Below, piece after piece: positions 25,301 through 35,200 of a DNA stretch of 64,000 nt. This stretch comes from Sipunculus nudus. Its lineage: Eukaryota; Annelida; Sipuncula; Golfingiida; Sipunculidae. Below the pieces are notes generated by a model. It was not told the origin of the DNA. It made no database searches and worked only from the letters and a program-made list of their open reading frames with translations. Position numbers and translations under genes: made by a program. The stretch covers positions 20,745,456 to 20,809,455 of the forward strand of contig CM049318.1 in NCBI GenBank assembly GCA_026874595.1. Reading direction: 5' to 3'. Numbering within the stretch: position 1 is the stretch's first letter; every line of letters starts with the position of its first letter.

Positions 25301-28300
25301 AATTTTTATGGAAAATGCACATGTATGGACTTTTTTTCACAATGCCTGCATATACTGGCAGGATTTTTGGTGTGTTGCTTGATAATGACCCGTTACAGAT
25401 CAAGTTTGCATTTTGCCCTTGTTGACCTACTTTTGACCATACGACACCTCCTGAACTTAAAAAATTTTCCAAATTTTACAAATGTTTCTAATTTGCCCAA
25501 GGCGGGGGCATTCGTGTCGTTCCAACACATCTAGTATATATGTGATTGAACCTTGTTGATCAGCTTTCTGTTGATAGCCGGTCAGATTACTTACCAGTGC
25601 ATCTTCATCTAAAACTAGCTTTAATGACAACCTTTTATTACCATCTCTGTGTAATAGCTTACTTAACTTTGTCGTAAGTGCCTAAAATTTCCTATATCTG
25701 GTGAATATAAAAAAGTTTTAAAACTATTGTATTTACATAGTTATATAAATTATATATTATATATGGTGTACTTATGTTTTATGTTTATTTCACCTGTATT
25801 TTTACTCAACAGGTGCTAAGGTGGAGTTCCAGGATGCCTACGTTCTGCTGTGCGAGAAGAAAATCTCCAGCATCCAGTCCATCATTCCAGCCCTGGAGCT
25901 TGCAAACAGCCAGCGCAAACCCCTGGTTATCGTAGCCGAGGATGTAGATGGGGAGGCCCTCAGTACACTGGTGCTCAACAGGTACAATGATTTGTCAGTT
26001 TGTATTAAAACGCAACTGTGTGCAAAAAGGAATATTTTAGGTGTTTTCTCTTTTGTTAATTTGGTTAACGAAGTTTTTTTATTACCACACTTTGTCAACA
26101 CCTGTTGGCAATAACTAACACCCAAGTGTTCAGGTCCAGTATTGTTATATCTCAGTAATAAAAGTAATGCACAATATAATCTCTGTCTGCTTGTCAGACC
26201 CCCTTGCATCTTGTTATCACATGACAAGCTCTCTCACCTGAATTTACTCAGAAGATGATCATATTAGCTCATTGCACATGCTCTTTAAAAAGGTAAATTA
26301 TTTTTAAACTACTTACCTATGTATGTGGACACCCATGCATGCAAGAATTGTGTAATGAATTAAAATCGTGAAATCCAGATTCACACTTGTAAAATGTTAC
26401 ATTATTACAGTTGTGTTCTTTATTTAATTTCAGTTTATTGAATAGTATAAATGATTTACAAACTTTAGTTCACCTTTGCTGGCTTTATTAAGTGTTCCAT
26501 TAACAGGAGCAGATAAATATTAAATTTGTTTCTAAATCTTTTATTTTCTTTTATTATTTATTTTTTTACACAGAATCAAGGTTGGCCTTCAGGTGGTGGC
26601 AGTGAAAGCACCAGGGTTTGGTGACAACAGGAAAAACTCACTGCAAGATATGGCTGTAGCAACAGGCGGTCTGGTAAGTATGATAATGTTTGGTATTACT
26701 TAGCCTTGTGGATATGGCATTGGACTTCGGGGATGAAAATTTGGTAAGGTTAATTAAAGATCATTTAACTTGCATGAAAAAAAACTTTTAATGTCATCTC
26801 AAGAGATGCTTGTTTCAGGGCTTACTAGTTTGTATTTGGTAATTTATTTAAAGCAAGTTATAGCTTTGGTTTGTTTGGTAATAATTTGTGGTTGTTACTT
26901 GCATGTTGTTACTTGGTTTGCTATGCACAAGAAAGGAGGAAATGAAACTTTTAAGTTTTCGTAACATTCATTCAAACTACAGCCCACAGTTCCTCCAGTT
27001 CTTCAGTATTTTTTTTGGAACTGTTCCCCAGTGGAGAAAGAAGATGTAGAAATAAAAGTATGATAATGATTTGGTGGGAAAAATCTGCATGATCTTGTTT
27101 TCAATAGAAGTAACTTTATTGCTATAAATGTGATGAATAAGTCTTGAACTTCTTTTTTTAGGTGTTTGGAGATGAAGCCAGCATGAACAACTTGGAAGAT
27201 GTACAGCTGCAGGACCTTGGACAAATTGGAGAGGTTGTCGTCACCAAGGATGACACACTCTTCATGAAGGTGAGAACCTTTAATTTTTTCTACTCTGGAT
27301 TCAGGATAGATATTAGCCTTTAAATTTGGTTGGTCTGTTGGGTGATAAATTATGTAAATTGAACATAAAGTCGGAATGGGAAGAAAATATTTTGTAAATT
27401 ACATTTACATTAAAAGTGTGACCCTATAAGAAAGGTTAATTTTCTGATATCCTTGCTTGATATCCTGATATCCTTGAATAATTATTTTTTTAAACTTTCT
27501 AGGAACATGAGTGAATTGAGTTTCATACAAAAAATTCATTATGGAAGAATTCCCTTTTATTGCTGAGTTATGCTCATGAATGCAGGCTGGTTTTCTTTCA
27601 GATGTTTACATTTCTTAAAAAAAAAACCCAACTGTTTGTTTTATAATTTGCGGCCATGAAATTACTAAGGATCCACAGAATATATCTCTCCCATGCAGTT
27701 AATTCTTGTAAATACCTGTGTTCACCTGGCCATGATGATAAAATCTACTTAGGACACCTTCTGAAGCCTGATGATACTTTTATCTGAGCCAGGTTTCAGT
27801 CAAATTTATATAAAAAATATCATTTTATTTATTTGAAGCACAATTCAGGTATACACTGATAATGCATTTGGTTGTATTGATTCATTTTCATGTAAACCAT
27901 ATGTTGTGTTAGTATCTTGCATATTATTTTCTTCAAAGCAGACCATAAACAATAACAGGATAATCATTTATCTGTTTATTGAGTATGACATGGGGATTCA
28001 TTAAAATACTCTGACATTAATGCTTGTGAAAGATTGGATTTAAAACATGCCACTATACATGGGAAAAAATATTAATTCATTGTGATCTCTGTTTATTTTG
28101 TTTTGTAATCTAATGTGTTATTCTGTACATGTATTGAAAATTAACACTCATTTGCGTATACAGCGATAGCTGTATGATCCAATATAAATAAATACAATTA
28201 TTTTAAGTAAATTAAATGTCTAATAAATTACCCTTTTTGATTCTTAGGGCAAAGGAAACTCCAGCGACATTGAAAAACGTATCCAGCAAATTAAGGATGA

Positions 28301-31275
28301 GATCGAACTGTCCAACTCCGAATACGAGAAAGAAAAGATGGGTGAACGTCTGGCAAAACTGTCCAATGGTGTGGCCGTCTTGCATGTAAGTCATCAGCTT
28401 TTGGCCCCTCTCCATGTATAGGAGTCTTACAGGGATGTCCATCACTCTGATATTTGTATTATATATTGGAAGGATATTCTGTTAAGTGTTCAGGCATGTA
28501 ATCTTAGACCTGTTACTTATCACTAGATCATCATTGATCATTGAATATTCAGGGTGTAAGTAGTTGTTATTCATACTTAAAGCATATTATTTTTAATTTA
28601 TTATTAAAAGTCTGATAGATTTGTTTTAATATAGATAGCCATGTAATGTATTCACATGTTAACTGACTGTGATGAAAAAACATACTTAGGACACCTTCTG
28701 ATGGCCTTGATGTTCAACATTGTCTGAGTCAGCACTTTGTACAAAAGAGTATCATTTTCATAGCAATATAGTAATAGGTGGTATAACAGCAGTAATTTTA
28801 TATCACAATATGTATTAAAAATGTGTATTTTTTAAGATTGGTAAACTTTTTAAAGTAAAAGAAATATAATACTCACAACTGATATAATTATTTTAACAAA
28901 TGGAAAAAGATAAGATGATTAAGAAAAATGTTATAGTTATAAAACATCATAACCCTAGGCATCTACCGAATAGGGGATAGTTTTCTATTTTGTATCATTT
29001 ATCAGAGATAAAATCAGTACCAGAAGGGTCATATTCTGGAATATTTCTCATCTATGAACCTTACTTATTTCCTTTAAAGATTGGAGGATCCAGCGAAGTT
29101 GAGGTTAATGAGAAGAAAGATCGTGTAACAGATGCCCTGAACGCCACTAGGGCAGCAGTAGAGGAGGGAATCGTACCAGGCGGTGGTACCGCTCTGTTGA
29201 GGTGTCTGCCAGCTCTCGAGACCCTCTCACCACAAAACGATGACCAGAAGACAGGTATGTGAAGTGCAATACCGACCAACCCTGTCAGTTACCCTTAATT
29301 AGTCAACTTTCTTGGGAACCTACAACTGTTGCTGTTATTTAAGTGTAGTAAAGTTAACATGTTCAGTGTTTGGCAATCATCTATGAGCAGTAGTAATTTA
29401 TTATCTCCCGGACTGCATTTCTTGTACACAAGACCTTTGCCTTGGGTCCAAGCTGATGTTCCTGAAGGTCATAACCATGCAAATTTATGGATGAAACACT
29501 GACATCATTATGCAAGCCTTTGTCATGTAGACTTGTACATTTCATTTAAATTAAAATCCAGTTGAAAGTACAGTTTTAATTACAAAGGTGTTTCATGACT
29601 TTGCAATTTTATGTTTCTTTTTATATTTCTTAATTAACTTTAAACAGAAAAAGTTGGTTTTTAATCTAAGAGCATTTCAGTGATATTCTTTTGACATCTG
29701 AATGTTCTGATTAAATGTATTACAATGTATAAGGAAAATCAGGATTCTGTTCCATCACATTGGCTAATTTTATTTGCTCTTCAGGAGCCAATTTGATTTT
29801 CAGGAAATGCACAGATTCCGCTTCCTCATTTTAATCATTTGGATGAGAATCCCATGCTTACACTTAATTGCTAACAATTACCTTATTGATCCTAAAACCT
29901 GGCTATGATGATAAATTTACTTAGGACACCTGCTGAAGTCTGTGATGTTCATTAAATATCTGAGCCAGTGCAAAATACTTGACCCCTGGGATAAAAAAAT
30001 TATGATAATTGGGTAACCCATTATGTTCTGTTAAAATGATCAGGACAATTTCAAATGATGAAGCAAAGTCTCCAAAATTGGTAAAAATCTAAGTTGAAAG
30101 AAGGCATGCACATTGAGGAGCATCATGATTAATAGTACAAGGATACTATTAATTAGTACAGTAAAATATGAAAGGGAAAATTTTTCTTTATTATAGTGTA
30201 TTTGTATTGCAGGTATTGAGATTGTCCGCAAATCCCTGAGGATGCCATGTTACCAGATTGCTGCCAATGCTGGTGTTGATGCATCAGAGGTCCTGTCTAC
30301 GGTTCTGGCTTCGCCTGAGGCTGTGGGCTATGATGCCATGAACTCTGAATATGTCGACATGATCAACAAGGGTATCATTGATCCTACGAAGGTAAGGAAA
30401 TTTTGGTTCTATCAAATTTTAAGAAATTATTTTTTTGTGAAGTGCAGTAAGGGGAAAACTTCACAAATTATATGACAGTATCATTATGCAAGGTATGTTA
30501 ACTTTACTAGTAATTTATTAACCACTGGATTACAACTACAAATTACAAATTGACTCATGCTGTGATGATAAAATCTACTTAGGACACCTTCTGAAAGCTG
30601 ATGTTAATATTATCTGAGCATGATTAAAATTGATATTTATATGCCACGTTTGTGTACAGGTAAACAGACAATCTTACAATACATATTTTATGTTGAGAAT
30701 TTCTCCAGTTGGTAACAAATTCATCCAGTCGAGAAGTAAAAAGTGGATTGACAGTTAAGGTTTTCCTTGCAGATTAAAGTAATTATTTATCATACAATTT
30801 CTGTTATTAAGGTTGCTGAATGTATTCTTTTATGAAATATCTATTTCTCCAGAGCCTACAGTGAATGTTTTCATGCAGTTGATGATATTTCAGGGGATCT
30901 GGGTGTAAATTTTTTTCCTCCTTTCAGAATAACAGGGACCAGACAGTAAAGTTTTTGCATTGTTACCTCTTAGGGATGTATCAGTAAAGTTACTTGTGCA
31001 TTTGATGTTTCCTGGTGATCTTACATTAACTGTATAGCACAGGTGATAAAACTCAGGGATCATATTGTAATTATTTTATACAGCTGGTAATTTGACTGTG
31101 AATATATTTCTGCTTGCAGGTTGTCAGGACAGCCCTTATGGATGCCGCTGGTGTTGCTTCACTACTGAGCACGGCGGAATGTGTCGTGGTGGAAAAGCCA
31201 AAGAAGGAAGAACCCATGCCAGGTGGTGGAGGAATGGGGGGCATGGGAGGGATGAACCCCATGATGGGCATGTAA
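21347..31275 (+). CDS. HSPD1: 60 kDa heat shock protein, mitochondrial (Hsp60 chaperonin)
   Basis: Hsp60 is the ATP-driven folding chamber of the mitochondrial matrix. Eleven coding exons: 21347-21529, 21831-22083, 22525-22607, 23305-23494, 25813-25981, 26574-26673, 27162-27269, 28248-28385, 29080-29254, 30213-30391 and 31120-31275. All junctions are GT-AG and phases agree throughout. The total is 1734 bp, 577 residues (human 573). Residues 1-29 are a basic presequence ending RSY, with the mature protein likely starting [11 protein letters not shown]. The ATP-site motif GDGTTTA is at 113-119, the cpn60 signature [12 protein letters not shown] is intact, and the tail is a GGM-rich run. With the leader exon this gives twelve exons, as in human. 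HSPE1 diverges from the same promoter. Introns host six snoRNA candidates and two Helitron-like elements. Confidence 0.98.
22281..22320. repeat. (TA)n microsatellite in HSPD1 intron
   Basis: About 26 uninterrupted bases of alternating T and A inside a longer TA-rich run, in the intron after coding exon 2. Confidence 0.9.
22982..23110 (+). ncRNA. H/ACA-type snoRNA candidate 1
   Basis: A 129-nt hairpin-hinge-hairpin-tail fold is visible. The 5' hairpin closes GTACCTGC (22982) on GCAGATGC (23032-23039) with one mismatch, and its upper stem ends 16 nt before the H box ACAGCA (23041). The 3' hairpin closes GCTTGG on CCAAGC, has a pocket TCACTT/CATTCAG, an upper stem CCAGCC/GGCTGG, and ends 14 nt before ACA (23105), which is followed by three bases. 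The 14-16 nt spacing is the rule for pseudouridine guides. It lies in the HSPD1 intron after coding exon 3. The target was not identified. Confidence 0.65.
23742..23869 (+). ncRNA. H/ACA-type snoRNA candidate 2
   Basis: A 128-nt relative of the candidate at 22982 in the next intron. GCACA (23742) closes on TGTGC directly before the H box ACAATA (23800). The 3' hairpin keeps the pocket TCACTT/CATTCAA while its stems differ: CTAG/CTGG plus CTGGCA/TGTCAG. ACA follows at 23864, 14 nt below the upper stem, then three bases. Conservation of the pocket with changed but still paired stems supports an RNA function. The 5' hairpin has almost no left pocket strand, so only the 3' pocket may guide. Confidence 0.6.
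23996..25534 (+). mobile_element. Helitron-like (pearl/HINE-type) element with 180-bp core units
   Basis: The left end has ATGCCCCCACC and a close hairpin with GGGGCAT; the right end has GGCGGGGGCAT, the inverted match of the left, then a short hairpin GTGT...ACAC and CTAG before a T. Between them about eight units of roughly 180 bp repeat, anchored on ACGGACTTTTTTTCGCA, GCAGATATTGGCCTGAT and GACCGTTTTACGGCTCC. Units decay toward the right. No coding frame for a transposase is present. The 5' end lacks the TC of classic Helitrons. It fills most of the HSPD1 intron after coding exon 4. Confidence 0.8.
26865..26985 (+). repeat. Partial copy of the 23.7-kb snoRNA region
   Basis: About 85 bases (through GCACAAGAAAGGAGGAAATG) match 23689-23770, the 5' half and upstream flank of H/ACA candidate 2, and CATTCAAACTACAG recalls its 3' end. 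The closing TGTGC arm and the lower 3' stem are missing, so it looks like a dead duplicate rather than a working RNA gene. Confidence 0.5.
27724..27794 (+). ncRNA. C/D box snoRNA, SNORD58-like copy 1
   Basis: C box ATGATGA (27732), D' CTGA (27761), C' TGATGA (27769) and D CTGA (27784) are all present, and the ends pair perfectly: ACCTGGC with GCCAGGT. The guide before D', CTACTTAGGACACCTT, is complementary to the conserved 28S rRNA segment GGUGUCCUAAG. From memory, the same guide occurs in vertebrate SNORD58 and, with one change, in yeast snR78. It lies alone in the intron after HSPD1 coding exon 7. Confidence 0.93.
28663..28732 (+). ncRNA. C/D box snoRNA, SNORD58-like copy 2
   Basis: C box GTGATGA (28669), D' CTGA (28698), a weak C' (TGATGT) and D CTGA (28724). 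The terminal stem CTGAC/GTCAG differs from that of copy 1 but still pairs. The guide core ACTTAGGACACCTT is unchanged, while the sequence before the D box is not conserved, so the D' guide is the functional one. It lies in the intron after coding exon 8. Confidence 0.9.
29899..29968 (+). ncRNA. C/D box snoRNA, SNORD58-like copy 3
   Basis: C box ATGATGA (29905), D' CTGA (29933), C' GTGATGT (29942), D CTGA (29960), terminal stem CTGGC/GCCAG. The guide reads TTACTTAGGACACCTG; the final G, in place of T in the other copies, extends the match to 28S rRNA (CAGGUGUCCUAAG) by one pair. It lies in the intron after coding exon 9. Confidence 0.92.
30555..30623 (+). ncRNA. C/D box snoRNA, SNORD58-like copy 4
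   Basis: C box GTGATGA (30562), D' CTGA (30591), C' TGATGT (30599), D CTGA (30614). The terminal stem TCATGC/GCATGA is perfect and unlike those of the other copies. The guide is the same as in copy 1. It lies in the last HSPD1 intron, after coding exon 10. Confidence 0.93.
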
Positions 31276-32150
31276 TTAATCCACCGATACATTCACCATA
31301 ACGACAGCCAGACGGTCAGGGACTCAATAAGACACACTCCATGGAATGGTTAAATTAATGGACTGGGCAGCTAGTGGGTCAGCCCCTGAGCAGGATATAT
31401 ATTTCTTTAAGAAATGTATTGTAACATGGCAGGTGAATTTTCAGCTATTTCCTCTTTTGGATAGCATATGGTATGTAAGGGAAAAAGAGATGTCATTTTC
31501 TCTTAACATCTAGGGGAAATCACAATAAAACCAGGGTTTCATCCACTATTCCAGCCGGTGACAATTTATTTATTTTTATTTGGGTTAAGTGTAAGTTTAA
31601 TGTAATATTTAATGTAATATCCTCAGTAATGACAGCCCCCTGCAGAGGAAGAAGTAGGATTGTGTGGTTGAGCCATTATGCATCAGTTAAAACTTTTGCA
31701 GTATGAGAACATTTAAAAATGTCTGAGGAATGACCTTCAGCGAAGAAGACTAAGTGGAATGATAATTCAGGTCGATGTTATGATAAGTTTCAGTTTTAAG
31801 TGCTTCTGTTTGTGAATTTAGACGTAGGTGATTATAGATTTATAATGATTCACAAGTGTACAGAGTAATACCAAAATGTAGAGGAAAAGGGGTGTTTCAT
31901 GGAGATTCCTGCATGTTTATTCGGGGGTTCAAAGAGAGAAGCAATGCGTCCCAGCCATAACCTTGATAGGTTTGTGTTCACCATTATCATCAATTTTGCA
32001 TCCATTCATTATTAGCGTTTCATGAGGATTCCATAGTATATAGCATCTAGATCAAATGAGTGATTAATTGTTTGTATGATGTGCTTTATATATATATAAT
32101 CACTGTGTCGATGAGCATCGTTTAATAAACTCATCTTCATCTCACTGTGT
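31276..32150 (+). terminator. HSPD1 3' UTR with poly(A) signals
   Basis: After the TAA stop, AATAAA occurs at 31524-31529 and again at 32124-32129. The second is followed by a T-rich, GT-rich stretch (GTGTGTTTTTATTAG) typical of a cleavage region, and lies just before the 118-bp array. Either could be used; the distal one looks better. Confidence 0.6.
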
Positions 32151-32209
32151 GTTTTTATTAGTTCTTATTTACAATAGTGACTTGTTGCTTGTGATCATTA
32201 TTATATAGC

Positions 32210-35200
32210 TGCCTGTTGAGCGGAGACCTGTATGTTTTTGGTGCCCTGTGTCTTTTCTGTATTAGGATGGATTTCAGTTCATAACTAATTACTTTGCTGG
32301 CCAAGATGCCATCATCATTAAATACCTGCCTGTTTGAGAGGAAACTTGTATGTTTCTGGTGCCTTGTGTCTTTTCTGTATTAGGATGGATTTCAGTTCAT
32401 AACTAATTACTTTGATGGCCAAGATGCCATCATCATTAAATACCTGCCTGTTTGAGAGGAAACTTGTATGTTTCTGGTGCCTTGTGTCTTTTCTGTATTA
32501 GGATGGATTTCAGTTCATAACTAATTACTTTGATAGCCAAGATGCCATCATCATTAAATACCTGCCTGTTTGAGAGGAAACTTGTATGTTTCTGGTGCCT
32601 TGTGTCTTTTCTGTATTAGGATGGATTTCAGTTCATAACTAATTACTTTGATGGCCAAGATGCCATCATCATTAAATACCTGCCTGTTTGAGAGGAAACT
32701 TGTATGTTTCTGGTGCCTTGTGTCTTTTCTGTATTAGGATGGATTTCAGTTGATAACTAATTACTTTGATGGCCAAGATGCCATCATCATTAAATACCTG
32801 CCTGTTTGAGAGGAAACTTGTATGTTTCTGGTGCCTTGTGTCTTTTCTGTATTAGGATGGATTTCAGTTCATAACTAATTACTTTGATGGCCAAGATGCC
32901 ATCATCATTAAATACCTGCCTGTTTGAGAGGAAACTTGTATGTTTCTGGTGCCTTGTGTCTTTTCTGTATTAGGATGGATTTCAGTTCATAACTAATTAC
33001 TTTGATGGCCAAGATGCCATCATCATTAAATACCTGCCTGTTTGAGAGGAAACTTGTATGTTTCTGGTGCCTTGTGTCTTTTCTGTATTAGGATGGATTT
33101 CAGTTCATAACTAATTACTTTGATAGCCAAGATGCCATCATCATTAAATACCTGCCTGTTTGAGAGGAAACTTGTATGTTTCTGGTGCCTTGTGTCTTTT
33201 CTGTATTAGGATGGATTTCAGTTCATAACTAATTACTTTGATGGCCAAGATGCCATCATCATTAAATACCTGCCTGTTTGAGAGGAAACTTGTATGTTTC
33301 TGGTGCCTTGTGTCTTTTCTGTATTAGGATGGATTTCAGTTGATAACTAATTACTTTGATGGCCAAGATGCCATCATCATTAAATACCTGCCTGTTTGAG
33401 AGGAAACTTGTATGTTTCTGGTGCCTTGTGTCTTTTCTGTATTAGGATGGATTTCAGTTCATAACTAATTACTTTGATGGCCAAGATGCCATCATCATTA
33501 AATACCTGCCTGTTTGAGAGGAAACTTGTATGTTTCTGGTGCCTTGTGTCTTTTCTGTATTAGGATGGATTTCAGTTCATAACTAATTACTTTGATGGCC
33601 AAGATGCCATCATCCTTAAATACCTGCCTGTTTGAGAGGAAACTTGTATGTTTCTGGTGCCTTGTGTCTTTTCTGTATTAGGATGGATTTCAGTTCATAA
33701 CTAATTACTTTGATAGCCAAGATGCCATCATTATTAAATACCTGCCTGTTTGAGAGGAAACTTGTATGTTTCTGGTGCCTTGTCTTTTCTGTATTAGGAT
33801 GGATTTCAGTTCATAACTAATTACTTTGATGGCCAAGATGCCATCATCATTAAATACCTGCCTGTTTGAGAGGAAACTTGTATGTTTCTGGTGCCTTGTG
33901 TCTTTTCTGTATTAGGATGGATTTCAGTTCATAACTAATTACTTTGATGGCCAAGATGCCATCATCATTAAATACCTGCCAGTTTGAGAAGAAACTTGTA
34001 TGTTTCTGGTGCCTTGTGTCTTTTCTGTATTAGGATGGATTTCAGTTCATAACTATTTACTTTGATAGCCAAGATGCCATCATTATTAAATACCTGCCTG
34101 TTTGAGAGGAAACGTATGTTTCTGGTGCCTTGTCTTTTCTGTATTAGGATGGATTTCAGTTGATAACTAATTACTTTGATTGCCAAGATGCCATCATCAT
34201 TAAATACCTGCCTGTTTGAGAGGAAACTTGTATGTTTCTGGTGCCTTGTGTCTTTTCTGTATTAGGATGGATTTCAGTTCATAACTAATTACTTTGATAG
34301 CCAAGATGCCATCATCATTAAATACCTGCCTGTTTGAGAGGAAACTTGTATGTTTCTGGTGCCTTGTGTCTTTTCTGTATTAGGATGGATTTCAGTTCAT
34401 AACTAATTACTTTGATGGCCAAGATGCCATCATCATTAAATACCTGCCTGTTTGAGAGGAAACTTGTATGTTTCTGGTGCCTTGTGTCTTTTCTGTATTA
34501 GGATGGATTTCAGTTCATAACTAATTACTTTGATGGCCAAGATGCCATCATCATTAAATACCTGCCTGTTTGAGAGGAAACTTGTATGTTTCTGGTGCCT
34601 TGTGTCTTTTCTGTATTAGGATGGATTTCAGTTGATAACTAAATACTTTGATGGCCAAGATGCCATCATCATTAAATACCTGCCTGTTTGAGAGGAAACT
34701 TGTATGTTTCTGGTGCCTTGTGTCTTTTCTGTATAAGGATGGATTTCAGTTCATAACTAATTACTTTGATAGCCAAGATGCCATCATCATTAAATACCTG
34801 CCTGTTTGAGAGGAAACTTGTATGTTTCTGGTGCCTTGTGTCTTTTCTGTATTAGGATGGATTTCAGTTCATAACTAATTACTTTGACGGCCAAGATGCC
34901 ATCATTATTAAATACCTGCCTGTTTGAGAGTAAACTTGTATGTTTCTGGTGCCTTGTGTCTTTTCTGTATTAGGATGGATTTCAGTTCATAACTAATTAC
35001 TTTGATGGCCAAGATGCCATCATCATTAAATACCTGCCTGTTTGAGAGGAAACTTGTATGTTTCTGGTGCCTTGTGTCTTTTCTGTATTAGGATGGATTT
35101 CAGTTCATAACTAATTACTTTGATGGCCAAGATGCCATCATCATTAAATACCTACCTGTTTGAGAGGAAACTTGTATGTTTCTGGTGCCTTGTGTCTTTT

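Noticed and set aside
26865-26985. Third H/ACA snoRNA in the intron after coding exon 6
   Set aside because: Only the 5' half matches the 23.7-kb candidate; the closing arm and the lower 3' stem are lost.
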